Below, one piece after another: positions 49,801 to 61,586 of a DNA stretch of 64,000 bases. The notes under the pieces are model-generated. The model saw nothing but the letters and a program-made list of their open reading frames with translations, had not been told where the DNA came from and made no database searches. Position 1 is the stretch's first letter. The number at the start of each line of letters is the position of its first letter. The stretch is from Hybos culiciformis (Eukaryota; Arthropoda; Insecta; Diptera; Hybotidae), in NCBI GenBank assembly GCA_964007475.1, contig OZ023273.1, positions 23,733,557-23,797,556 on the forward strand, written 5' to 3'. A program made the translations under genes and the position numbers.

Positions 49801-52800
49801 GTTGATTTTTATGTGATGATTTTCTTTATAAAACTTATTAGCTAATTTTTAAAATGTCCAAATATAAAAAAAAAATTAGAATATGTCAGTTGAACAAATT
49901 AAGAATTTTTTTTTTTTAATTCCCATGACAAATTTAAATATATATGTATGAACTGAGTGAGTTTTTAAATTATTTTAAGGTCTATCGGCTGATTTATATA
50001 ACTTTGACCTTAAAATGTAAATAATTTAATTATTTTAATCTTGAAAATTGTACTTCATATTATAAATTAAGAGAAAAAAAATATAAAATCGTAATAAAAA
50101 AATTGTTAATAAGAATTTTTAGGAAATTTTGTTGATTTCCTTAATTTGTTTAATAAAATGAAAATTTCAATCGAGTAAATGCATTTGATAATGAATGGTT
50201 AAAATTTTATGTTGTTTGTATTGAAAGGATGGCTCTCTATTTTCACTCAAGAGTTCCAACTAGTAAAAAATTGGTGAATTGTTGTCAAATACAAAAAATG
50301 AGAGTATGCATAACTAATGCTTTCTTACGTAGTTTAATAAACATTTTTTTGAACTTGGATAATATCAGAGATGATATTATGAGATAAAATAAATTGGATA
50401 TAAAATTTATTCTATTTCTATGTTTTCTATAAACGTCTCCAAAAATTTCCGAATTTAACAAAAACGTTGTTGAATGCTTTATAATTTACCTAAAATAGAA
50501 TGTATTCCTAATAACCTACTTTCGAAAATATATTTGTTAAATATATACTACATACAAAATGTACATATACTACGTAAGTAAAATTTTTCATTCAAAATTT
50601 AAACCCATCTCACACTTTATCGTCTCTTAAAATATTAAATATATAAAATAAATGCTATTGAAATTAAACTTTCTAAAATACTTATCAGCTGACTGTTTCA
50701 TTTAAATTATTAAAATTAAAATATATAATTTAATAATAACAATGATAATAATAAAAAAAATAATATTTAAAATTAATGAATTTTTAATTTGAGTAAATTG
50801 AATGTAAATTAAAAATTGTCATTACAGGTTTAAAAATTAATATAATTGCAAACGAAATGAAATAATTTTAAAATACCTATTATACATATAATAAAAAATA
50901 GTATTTTATATGTAATAATGGGACAAAAAATAGTTCCAATTTTCATATGACCTGATAAAATAAATTATTTTATTTCATTTTATTTATCGAAATGTTTATA
51001 CAGATAAAATGTATATTCATTTACTTATTATCAAACTGAATGCATTTGGGGGAAATTTCAATTCGCTGAATTAATATAATAATAATAATAATAATAATAA
51101 TATAACTAACTTTATGAAATATAACCCTAGTGAAAGTTCATGGGATTCAAAATATTACCTACTTTCGTTACAAATTTCAGATCTTGATATTAAGTACACC
51201 TGCGTTAAATTTTATTTTTCTAACTAAAAAATCATGTTTACTTATGTACATATATTTTTTAAAAATGATACAGGCAAATTGTTACGATCTTCTTTCACAA
51301 CAATTATAATTATAAGTTAAAAATTTTCTGGCCATAGTATTACCATGACCATCCGATAATACATATTTGTCCTTATCTTTTAATTATAAAAGAAAATGTC
51401 TCAAATTTAATTCCTAAAGAAAATCTTTTTTTTTTGTCCTTCAATTAAAATTACATAAAATTTTATTTAAAATGCATCAGCCCAATAAGATAGAAAAATT
51501 TAAGCGCAAAGTGGAAAATTGTTTTCTTTGTGTTTTTTTTTTTTTTTACTTTTCTATTTCCCATGAAAATGTATTATGAGAAAATTTAGTAATTTTCTGC
51601 CACTAGAGATACAATAGGAAGTAAATGGGTGTTTGTTTTACAAAAGGAAATTTTACAGTGAAAATTCAAAAAATAATAATTTTCGTTTTATACGTTTTAA
51701 ATTGCTTTTTATATTGCATGCAGAAACAACAAAAAAAAAAAAACGAAAGAGTATAGTATTTTTTTTTACAAGTTTAAATTCTTTTAAGTCCTAAACTTAA
51801 AATATTAATGACAAATTATAGCTTAACATTTTATTTCCATTTCCATCCTCTTTTTGCTTTTAGTGTAAGGAAAATAGGTCATGCAATGAAAATTTTGAAA
51901 TTAAACGTAGAAGAAAGGATGAATATAAAACTATTGTGGTATCTTTTATTTTTGATAAAAGCAATGGCAATTTGACATTTATGTGATGAAAATAACAACT
52001 AGTTAGAGTAAAAAATAAATCTTTAGTTTTTTTTAGCAAGCAAAAATGCACTTGAATGTGACGGAAATGAAACATAAAAGTTCTAGATTCTAGCATAAAT
52101 AACAATATACTTGCGTAAATCACAAATAACAATATTCTTACAGAGATTCATTAAAATTAGATAAATCTCCATAAATAAAGTATTCAAAGTTAATGATAAA
52201 AATAACGTCAAGACGTAATGCCGATTATAAGGTGAATTCACTTTTAAACTACTGAGTAGACTTCGACCGTTTGAGCGCCAAAATATTCATTGTTCACATT
52301 TATTAGAGTTAAAGGAAAAAAAATTTTTATAATAACAGTCTTCGATTGTGATTATAATTTAAAGTTTTATCACATACATTATGCATATTACTTATATATT
52401 TAAAAATTTACCATGTATCTTGTACTTTATAAGCTTTTCGCTGGATGTTTTACAATTTAACATGACCCTAAAATTTAATTGAAATTTATATTCTTATGCA
52501 AGAAATCCCATATATTTCGTTTATGTGAATAAAATGTGAGCTTTTCATTTGAATAAATTCTATTCAGTACATGCAATTGCTAATTAGTGCAACAATTTTT
52601 ATGTTTTCTTGGAAGTCCAGTACTGAGAATAAAATATATGTAGGTTTAAGATACACATTATTATTATTTTTTCATTGAAATGAATGAAACTTTTTTATGG
52701 AAATTTTATTATTAAAAATAAGTAAATTATTTGTATATATGTAATTATATATTTATAAACATTTATTCGAGTTTGAATAATTTGACTTAAGGAACGTTGC

Positions 52801-55800
52801 CCATAGCATATTAAAAATTTTGGACATATTATATTATTTTATATTGGAATTTGTTCTTGACAACAATCAAAGTAGTTTTGAATGATTCCAAAATTGTATT
52901 CTGTACTAATTCCATCGAAAATCAAATTCTTTGTTAGAATAAAATAAATTTAAAAAATAAAATTCTAAATATATAAAGTGGGTACAAACTTATATTATAT
53001 ATTATTGCTTTATTATTTTGCTCACATCGCAGATCACATCGTGCTTGAAATTTTTCTCCACAATTGTGGGAAAAGTTGTATACATACTTATATACATAAT
53101 ATGTACAATTATTTATACTTTATTATGAGAAAATATCATAATAACATTGTGCATATAAGAAACAGGAAAAAGGAAATCAAATGAATAAAATGCAATTTTG
53201 CATTATTTTGTCATTATACACACATGCATACACTTATAAATATTATAATGTATGTATATAGTTTAAAATGAAATTAGAATGGCCGTGTGAGAATGCTATT
53301 CATGGATGCCTGAATATGAAAAAAGGAAATTCAGGTGTCCTTATTGTATTGTTTTGATGACATTTTATTTGTCATTCCTCTTATATTTAATTGATTTCTG
53401 CTTCGGTGATAATTGAAAATAATAAGTTGTTGCCAAAAATTCCACGAAATATAAAATATTATCGTTAATTTATGTTTCATTATAAGGTAAATATTTGTAT
53501 TAACTAATACAGAGTTATTATTGAGGTTTTATTTGAAATTAATATTGAGTTTTGTTAATTGGATACTATGTATAGGAGAGTTGTATTTTAACCCGTTTTT
53601 CATCAAAACTAAAAAAAAACTTTGTATTCAATTCTATCTGTCCAATTGTCCTCTCTTTTTGTGGTCAACTGAAATACTTATAGCTTCCTTGTCAATCAAT
53701 GTTAAAATATGCGCTTTTCAGTTTCCTTTCAGCTATAGAGAGAGATTCGGAGTTAGAAGCTCTCAACTGGCCTAGAGTGGACATTTTTTTCATACAAAGT
53801 TAATATATTTGAATTTTTTTTTTAGATTTTTAATGAATTCTGATGAAAATTAGTACGGGAGAAGATGGGAGTAGATAGAAGTTGATTAGAAGAACTTAAA
53901 AAAATGGTTAGCCTATAATGGGTCTGAAAATGAATTTCCATAAAAATTGTTGTATGAGTAGATGTCGATCACGAAAATATTTTTAATTGAAATGTTGAAC
54001 CTATACTCCTGTACTTCTTTTATAACAAGTTCTCTATTTTTTGTAAAGAAACCCTAAAGATCTTAGGGAGGTTCAAGCTTAAGTGAACAAACTTAACAAA
54101 AAATTAAGGTTTTTAGATAACTTTTTGATGGGAAGTCAATATTCTTATTTTACCGAATTAGTTCACAAAATATGAATAGAAACATCAGTCCAGTTTTTAT
54201 GAATAATTTCATTTTCATAAATTAACTCTACATTATTGATACGTTATTTTCTGCAGTAAAAGGGCAAACAAAATAAAATTGATTTTTAAATATATTTTTA
54301 CCACATTTTTGATGAGTTATTTGAACTTTCATATACCTGTACCTCAATTATTTGATAAAATTATTTAATGGAGCAGTTTGATTAATTGAATGCTAGGCAC
54401 ATGAGTTAGTTCAACTAAAATATTGACGAATTAGTTCATTTGTAGTCTTTTTTTTATTTAAATTTTCTTGTTGTTAGTTCATCACGGCTTTGATTTTGAT
54501 GTATTAATAGTAAATTTAAAAATATGTTCACTTAATTGAAAAGTATTCTATTTTCGTTCAAGTTGATTTTGATTAGTTTAATGATGATTATTTGAGCTTG
54601 TTTCACTTCTAGGAAATATCCCAAAGTCCTTTTAGGAGTCAAAGAAATTATCATTTAAAAAAAAATTACAAAGAATTGAAAGAAATTTATAGAATCTTTA
54701 GTATAAAGATAAATTTTATTATCTCGATTCCTCCAATTCCTTGCGGTTTATAAGGATTTTAGTCTTGTCTTCTAGCACATCACAGCAATCTTTAAACCAC
54801 TTTAATTATTTATAAGTGTTGAATGGCATACTTTTTGTTCAGATTTTGCAAGAAATTTATTAATAAATTGATGTGAAAAAAACTCTTTTTCAACACTTGA
54901 AAAAAAAAAATAAATTAATGAAAGCCTCAATTTAACACTAAGCTTAAATAATGTAATTCATTTTAAATCAAAATCCATGAAACAAAACAAAAAAAATGTA
55001 TTTTCATAATATTTAGTGGGAATAACGACATATTCTTTAGGATTTATTGTGAAAAAAAAATAAATTAATCTTTTTTTTTATCCTTTCTCTGGTATATGGA
55101 TTTAATATATTATATGAGTTTTTTTTTTTTTTTTGGATTAATTCGTGATAAATTTCTTATGAAGAAATAAAAACCAAAAACAACAGAAAGAAAAAAAAAA
55201 CTGAATATTCTCAGAAGAAATATTTGGTTTTTCCCATTAGATCTCGTTTAGTTGTATCGGAATGAAATTCTGTTCTTTTTTCTTCATTTTCGTTAATTTT
55301 ATTTTTTTTTTGTTTTTGTGGTAAGGCAAAAGCGATGTTATTTTCCTGCATAAGGTGGCCTCATGAGAATAATTTTTTGTTATATGAATCGAAACTTGTG
55401 TACTTATTTTATTTTATTTCTTTTATATTTTTGCTTAAATAAGGTAAAACGCAATTTGTAATAAATTCTGGGTAATTTACTAAATCTATTTTTTTTTATA
55501 AATAATATTTAACATTATTTTTGATAAGAAAGAGAAGTTTGAATTTTTTTGGAAGAATTTCTGTGGTAGTTTTTGATATAATTATGGTCAATCAATAAAT
55601 CTTTACAACAATGGTATAATTTTGAAAAAAAGAAAAAAAAATAGAAGAAATTATGCAAGCTAAGCTATGCAGCTCTACTTTTTGTACCTTTGTTATGAAA
55701 ATTGAAAATAGAAAGAAAAAAATTGTCTTGGTAAGTTTTAACATTTTTAGAAAGTAGCAAATAAAGAAATTAGGCATTAAATTTGCCTATAAATATAAAA

Positions 55801-57410
55801 CCAGTTATTTGTTTTAAATCAACTAGAAGGAATAAAAATTATTATGTCGTTTTCCTAACTTATTAAACCATATACAGCATAACGTAATTTCTTCTTGAAT
55901 TTCAGACTTTTATTCATGATTAACTAATGATCAGAAATATTTATTCACAAAAGGAATTGGGATTAAGAACGATGTAGAATATCTCTAAAAAATTGTAGTT
56001 ATTCAAAATATGTAAAAGGAATAAGATTCCATATCAAAAGACATTTTAATCAGTTTCTTATAATTAACATAAATACTTCACCGACTATAATCGGTTGGAT
56101 GTAGATCTCAGTTAGTTTTCATAATAATGGAGCAATGGATTAATCTGTCTACTAATCAAAAGCCGAATACTTTTATAAATGTATTAAATCTTTTCAAATT
56201 ATTATAATTATTAGCTGTCAAGAAGTATAATAAATAATTTATTAATTTGATTTTTAATTTAAATTATTTCGTGCGTATATTATACTATTAATTCAACAGT
56301 TAATGTTATGCCTGAAAGCCTATACATCAAATCCTTTAAAGTGTGTATCCTTTTTAAAACAGTTTTAAAATATTTGAAATAATTTTAATTTCAAAATTCT
56401 TCAATTTTTTCCCAGTCCTAATAAATTAAATCTCATTTAAACGGCACGAATTTAATGTTCAGACAGAATAAACCATATGATGACACCCTTGGGATTATTA
56501 TGATCTAATAAATTAAAATTTTCAACCTTATTAACCCTTTTTCTTTCGTCTGACTGATCTAAATGAATATTTGTAATTTAATTTTCCCAAAAGAATGTTA
56601 TAAAAAAGAATATAATTTATATAAACTTTGATTTGTAAGCTCTTAAAGGAATTTTCGCACATTAGGAGGTACAGAAAAACAATCTTTCTAATTGGATTTA
56701 CATTATGCAGTGTGAAAATAGCAGTGAGAAATTTTCAGTATTTCTACAGTTTTATATATTTTTCTCTTTAGAAGGACCCTTGAGACTACTTTTTGTAATG
56801 AATAATTTTTTTTTTTTATTAAGTTAAAATGTGAGACAAAAATTATTTGCCAAAAGTTTTCATTTTCAGCATTTTAGAGATGTATCTTACAGTATAGGAC
56901 TAAATGAAATTTTCTTAGCCGAAAATTGGAAAAACCGATTTTTGGTTTGAATCAAAAAAATGGAAGAAAGAAGTTAAGAAATCCGTGTCGCCAGATCGGA
57001 GAAAAATCACTTTGAAGTGAAAAAAAAAACGATTCTTAAATTTAAACGATTTTTGAATAAAAATGTTGATTTTCCAACAGGTTTAAACTTAAAATGAGTG
57101 CAAATACAAGCTTGAAGATATTAAATTATAATTTTTTACACTATTACGAATCATTTCAAGCTTTAAGCATTAACAACGCTACTTCAAAAAAGATGGGTAG
57201 CAAGGGGTTAATATATTTTGTTCAAGTCTCAGAAAGTTTATTTATTCTTGAACACAATGCGCCCGAAAACTTCGAAATCGATCAAGCCATTGAATGAAAA
57301 ATGTCGAAAATTTTGATTGGAAGCACATTAAATAAAAATCGTAAATTAAAATATAAAACTTAATAAAACTGTGAAAAAGTTAAGCAAAATATATGAAAAT
57401 TTGGCTGCTA
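46851..57410. other. Long A+T-rich stretch without a recognised gene
   Basis: Short open frames only, of chance character. It includes an (ATA)n microsatellite at 51076-51101. A 67-codon frame at 57094-57297 follows a CAACAG acceptor-like site and has less biased composition, but I cannot match it to a family. Confidence 0.5.
51076..51101. repeat. (ATA)n microsatellite
   Basis: Almost nine uninterrupted ATA/AAT units. A simple sequence repeat. Confidence 0.9.
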
Positions 57411-57951
57411 TTAAGAGCCCTCAATGTGAAAAATTACAAAAAATTGGTCTTAGTTTGGCTTTGATTGTAGGGTTACTACAATCTAGACTGAAGTGATTTT
57501 TTGATATGTTAGAGTGTATATAACTGGCTCCAGGGTAGGTGAGGCGGATTTTTTAAATTTTGAGTTTTTTGGCCTAAATAAGCCTTTAAAAAACTTAAAC
57601 ATATTTGCTTGGATTCTGAAGTAAAAGAAAACGATAATAAAAAATCTCAAACGCAGAAATAAAGCTAAAATACCACTCTCCAGGTCTGGTGACGTGAAAT
57701 TTTGAACTTCTTTAATTTCATAAACAATTTTTAATTAATTTTATTTATTTCTAATAATTTTTTTGATAAATTACAGTTTCTGCACAGAAATAAAATCCAA
57801 ATATAGTTTTGTGATCTTCTGGTAGAGGTAATTTTCGTACAATTTTTTTCGCATTTTTCACGGCCGTTTATTTTCTGTAAAATAAAACAAAAAAAACTGC
57901 AAAAATAGAAAACAGAAATAGAAAACAGAATTTCACATGGAGTGCTCTTAA
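57411..57951 (-). mobile_element. TTAA-flanked MITE, copy 2 (inverted)
   Basis: Full-length reverse-complement counterpart of the element at 14009-14557, again bounded by TTAA (57411-57414 and 57948-57951). Its ends are GAGCCCTCAATGTGAAA and, as reverse complement, GAGCACTCCATGTGAAA. Shared internal landmarks include the CGGCCGTTTATTTTCTG stretch, TTTCTGCACAGAAATAAAAT and AACTGGCTCCAGGGTAGGTG. Two copies with precise TTAA ends define the element boundaries well. No coding capacity. Confidence 0.87.
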
Positions 57952-58932
57952 TTGCACATATTCTATATAACTTTTAGCTATATTATTTTATACATAATGA
58001 GACTTAAAAGCAATTATTCTTTTACAGCAATACACTTATGCAATTATATCCTTCCACAAGCTTATTTCGAAATAAGCATAATTTTAAAGTATGTAGATCG
58101 TGATTTTCGTGAATCTCAATGCATTATTTGATAATGCAAACGAAATTAAAAATTTTCTAATATGCTTGTTTGGGAACTTGTGAGTGATGGTTTATGTTGC
58201 TCAGATACTAAAAATCTATAAGAATCCTACAAAATATCTGAACTGTAGTGATTATCGATTTCTTTAAATAAACCTTTAAATTGCAAATGGAACAAACAAA
58301 ACCAATAAATTGTGGCCAGCTGTATTCAGTCTTACGTTTAAATTGGTTTTATGAAATTTGGTTTGTTATAAAACAAACATACAATGAATGAGTGATACTT
58401 ATGTGTACATATAAAACACATAAAGCATATAACCAAAGAAACTTTTTGACAACAAAAAAAAAAGGATTTTTCTAAAATAAAAGCACGTATTGTCTAGAAA
58501 ATTTCGTTTTATAACTGTCAATATTGCTTCAACACCTATTTTATTCCTATTTTATGCTTATTAAATCAATCCGAAGTCATGTGTTATTCTTTTTGGTATA
58601 ATTTAAAATTATGTGAAGAAATTTTCTTTTAGATTCATTCCATCGAAAAATTATAAATGCACGTTAAAAAATTTTTGAAGTTTTTTGGCAGTTTTTTTTT
58701 TTATGGAAAAATCCAAGATTAATTTTGAAATTTAGGTAATTTAATCAATTTGGATATAGAGGATAGGCCAAGTATAATGTCAAAGTTTTTACCGAATTTG
58801 AATTTATATTATTATTACCTCTACATAATTTACATATCAAAAAAAAAAGTCTCTAAATGACATCGAAGATACGATAAATTTTTTATCAGACTATAGTATA
58901 ATATGTCTGTAGTGATAGTTTTTGCGTCAAAG
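57952..58932. other. Intergenic, nothing recognised
   Basis: A+T-rich sequence between the TTAA MITE and a foldback element, without gene-like frames. Confidence 0.5.
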
Positions 58933-59146
58933 CATAGATTAAGAATACAGAAAGATTTATAGCTTCATACAACATTTTTTCAGTCTTTTTTGGTATTTTT
59001 ATGTGAAGGTTAGTAAAACTAAATAAAATTCTTTTCATATATTGATAATTATCACGTATTTTATTTTGTTTTACTAACACATTCACATAAAAATACCAAA
59101 AATAATGTTGTATGAAGCTAACAATCTATGTATATTCTTAATCTAT
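58933..59146. mobile_element. Foldback or MITE with arms of about 90 bp
   Basis: The left arm (58933 to about 59030) and right arm (about 59059-59146) are reverse complements with a few mismatches and small indels. Shared blocks are CATAGATTAAGAATA, TAGCTTCATACAACATT, TTTTTGGTATTTTTATGTGA and TTAGTAAAAC. Only about 28 bases separate the arms, so the transcript would fold into a long hairpin. A 66-codon minus-strand frame across it is incidental. Confidence 0.82.
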
Positions 59147-60086
59147 GGTCAAAGCTAACTAGAGATATTGCGAAATCTTTAAAAATAAAAATTATAGGAA
59201 ATATTATAAATATTTTTATAATTCTGTTAATGCGATTAAAATCACAATATCAGATATAATTAAAATATTTGTATTTTCAAACTTTATTCAATAATAAAAT
59301 TAAAATTGTAAAGCACATACAGTTGTGAATCCAAATTTTTGACCACAAAATCCAATAAATTCTGTGAAATTTGAATATTTAGCGGAGAATAGAAAAACAA
59401 CTATGCGGTTATCATTGAATGTACTTACATTAAAATATGTACTAAATTCAATAAATAATTTTAATTAATTCGTTTTTGATGATTGTTTAATTTTACGGAA
59501 TCCAATTTTCTTTAACATATTTTGGTTTATTTATCTTTTATTTACACACAACATGCTTATGTAATTTACATTTATCAAAATTTGAATATCACGTTTATAT
59601 TTTTATATATTGTAAGAATTGTAAGAATTTCTAAAACATACATTCAAAATATTTTCGTTAAGAGTTACAGTATAGGAAAAACTTCAAAACATATATAGTA
59701 CATGAAAATCTTCAAAAGCTTTATAATTTATAATTCAATTTTTTGGTGGCAGCACAGAAACCAATTTAGATAACCTTGATTTTTTGTAATACATTGTCAA
59801 ATTATTATTTTCTTTTTTTGACCAAAGATAATTTTCTAAGCACCAGTATATGATTTATTAGATGTGTTCGAGTCACTAATCTTATATTCGAAGTGCTTAA
59901 TGAATCTACAAATGATTTTACTTAATTTTTCATGTTAGTTTATAATATCTTTGAATATAAATATGTATAACAAATAAATAATCAAGTGATTTGAACTCAG
60001 TGTAAAATTTTATTACTAAATAGTTCCAGAATTTATTCACATTTGTTTAACTGTAAAAATTTCCCAAATGCCTTCAATTTGTTTTT
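59147..60086. other. Intergenic, nothing recognised
   Basis: A+T-rich sequence with no gene or repeat that I could define. Confidence 0.5.
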
Positions 60087-60830
60087 AACCCCCGACGCAA
60101 AAACAAGGGGTGTTATGCGTTTGACGTGTCTGTGTGTGTGTCTGTCTGTTGCATCGTAGCTCCTAAACGGATGAACCGATTTTGATTTTTTTTTGTTTGA
60201 AAGGTGAATTAGTCGGGAGTGTTCTTAGCTATGTTTGATGAAAATCGGTCCATGATGAACGCCGCCACAAAATGGCGGATTACATATTTTTTCACAACTC
60301 CCTCAATATGGGTATCAAATGAAAGGGTTTGACTAGTAGAATACTATACACTATAACAAATTTCAAATCCAAGATGGCCGCCGCAAAAAAATGTCGGATT
60401 ACAAATTTTTTCACAACTCCCTCAATATGGTATCAAATAAAAGGGCTTGACAAGTAGAATACTATACACTATAACAAATTTCAAATCCAAGATGGCCGCC
60501 GCCACAAAATGGCGGATTACATATTTTTCACAACTAACTCAATATGGGTATCAAATGAAAGGGCTTGACAAGTAGAATACTATACACTATAACAAATTTC
60601 AAATCCAAAATGGCCGCCGCCAAAAAATGGCGGATTACATATTTTTTCACAACTCCCTCAATACGACTATAAAATGAAAGGGCTTGACTAGTAGAATACT
60701 ATACACTATAACAAATTTCAAATCCAAGATGGCCGGCACTACAAAGTGGCGAATTACATTTTTTTAAGGAGTCCCTATAAAAAACATGAAATAAAAAATT
60801 AAATTAAAAATTTAAAAAACCCCCGACAAA
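60087..60830. mobile_element. CCCCCGACGC-type element with about 119-bp tandem units
   Basis: It opens with AACCCCCGACGCAAAAAC followed by AAGGGGTG, a small palindrome. Next come a TGTGTGTGTCTGTCTG run and GCATCGTAGCTCCTAAACGG. About four tandem units follow, with CTCAATAT at 60302, 60421, 60539 and 60658 (period 118-119). CCCCCGACAAA recurs at 60820-60830 and may mark the far end. Each unit carries AAATCCAAGATGGCCGCC and most carry AAAATGGCGG. I recall CCCCCGACGCAAAAA-type repeats as common in insect genomes as non-autonomous elements; the family is otherwise unassigned. Confidence 0.75.
60256..60770. repeat. Tandem array, period 118-119 bp, about four units
   Basis: Units share CACAACTCCCTCAATATGG, GGCTTGACTAGTAGAATACT, ATACACTATAACAAATTTC and the ATGGCCGCC/ATGGCGG block. 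Differences between units are mostly single bases, indicating fairly recent or homogenised duplication. Confidence 0.88.
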
Positions 60831-61218
60831 AAATAATAAAAATAGTATGAACGTAAAAAGTTTAAATTAAATAAAATAAAATACAACCTTGAAATTATGA
60901 CCCTACATAAGTACGTAAGAAATTTTTTGATTAAATGATGTCGCTTCGGTGGATTGCTTTTCACCTATAAAAATACCTACCTAACTAAAAAGTATTAAAA
61001 GTAATAATTAAAAGTGAAGCTACTTAAAAACTAAACTATCCAGATAAATGTTGAAACAAAAATATAAACGACGACTCTTACATATTAAATTAACTCAAAA
61101 AATTTACATGGAAAAAAATTTCATATGTTACGTATGCACTTTAACAAAACGTTAAGCTAATAATTAGAGCGATCCCCCGGCGCGACAACATTTAATCAAA
61201 AAATTTCTTACGTACTTC
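60831..61218. other. Spacer between two transposons
   Basis: A+T-rich, apart from a short GC-rich spot (CGATCCCCCGGCGCGAC near 61171-61187). No gene seen. Confidence 0.5.
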
Positions 61219-61586
61219 TAGCGACCTGCACGAGTATATATTTTTTACTCGTATTTGGTTGAGTACTAGAATACATTTAAATTTATCGCTTCACTATGAA
61301 TATTAAATACATTTAAAAAAAATATAAGAGTACATTTTTACTCAAAACAAAATATTTGAGTCAAATAGAATCGTAAATAAAATAACCTCAAATAATATTA
61401 TTCATGAATTTAGTACTCGTTAGAATTTTAAATTCGTAATTTATGATTTGTATTCGTAAATATTTTTGTGTATTCGTATAGTACTCGTAGTACTAGTAGT
61501 ATAGAGAAAAAAAAAAGTGTGAATTTCAATGATAACTAATAAAAAGTTGTTAACAGTAGTTTAGTGCTATATGAAAATTAAAAAAA

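Noticed and set aside
57094..57297. 67-codon plus-strand frame after an acceptor-like CAACAG
   Set aside because: The composition is somewhat gene-like, but there is no recognisable domain, partner exon or promoter; kept only as a note in the surrounding stretch.
60256..60770. CRISPR-like appearance of the 119-bp repeats
   Set aside because: Units are directly adjacent without unique spacers, and the genome is eukaryotic; it is a tandem repeat.
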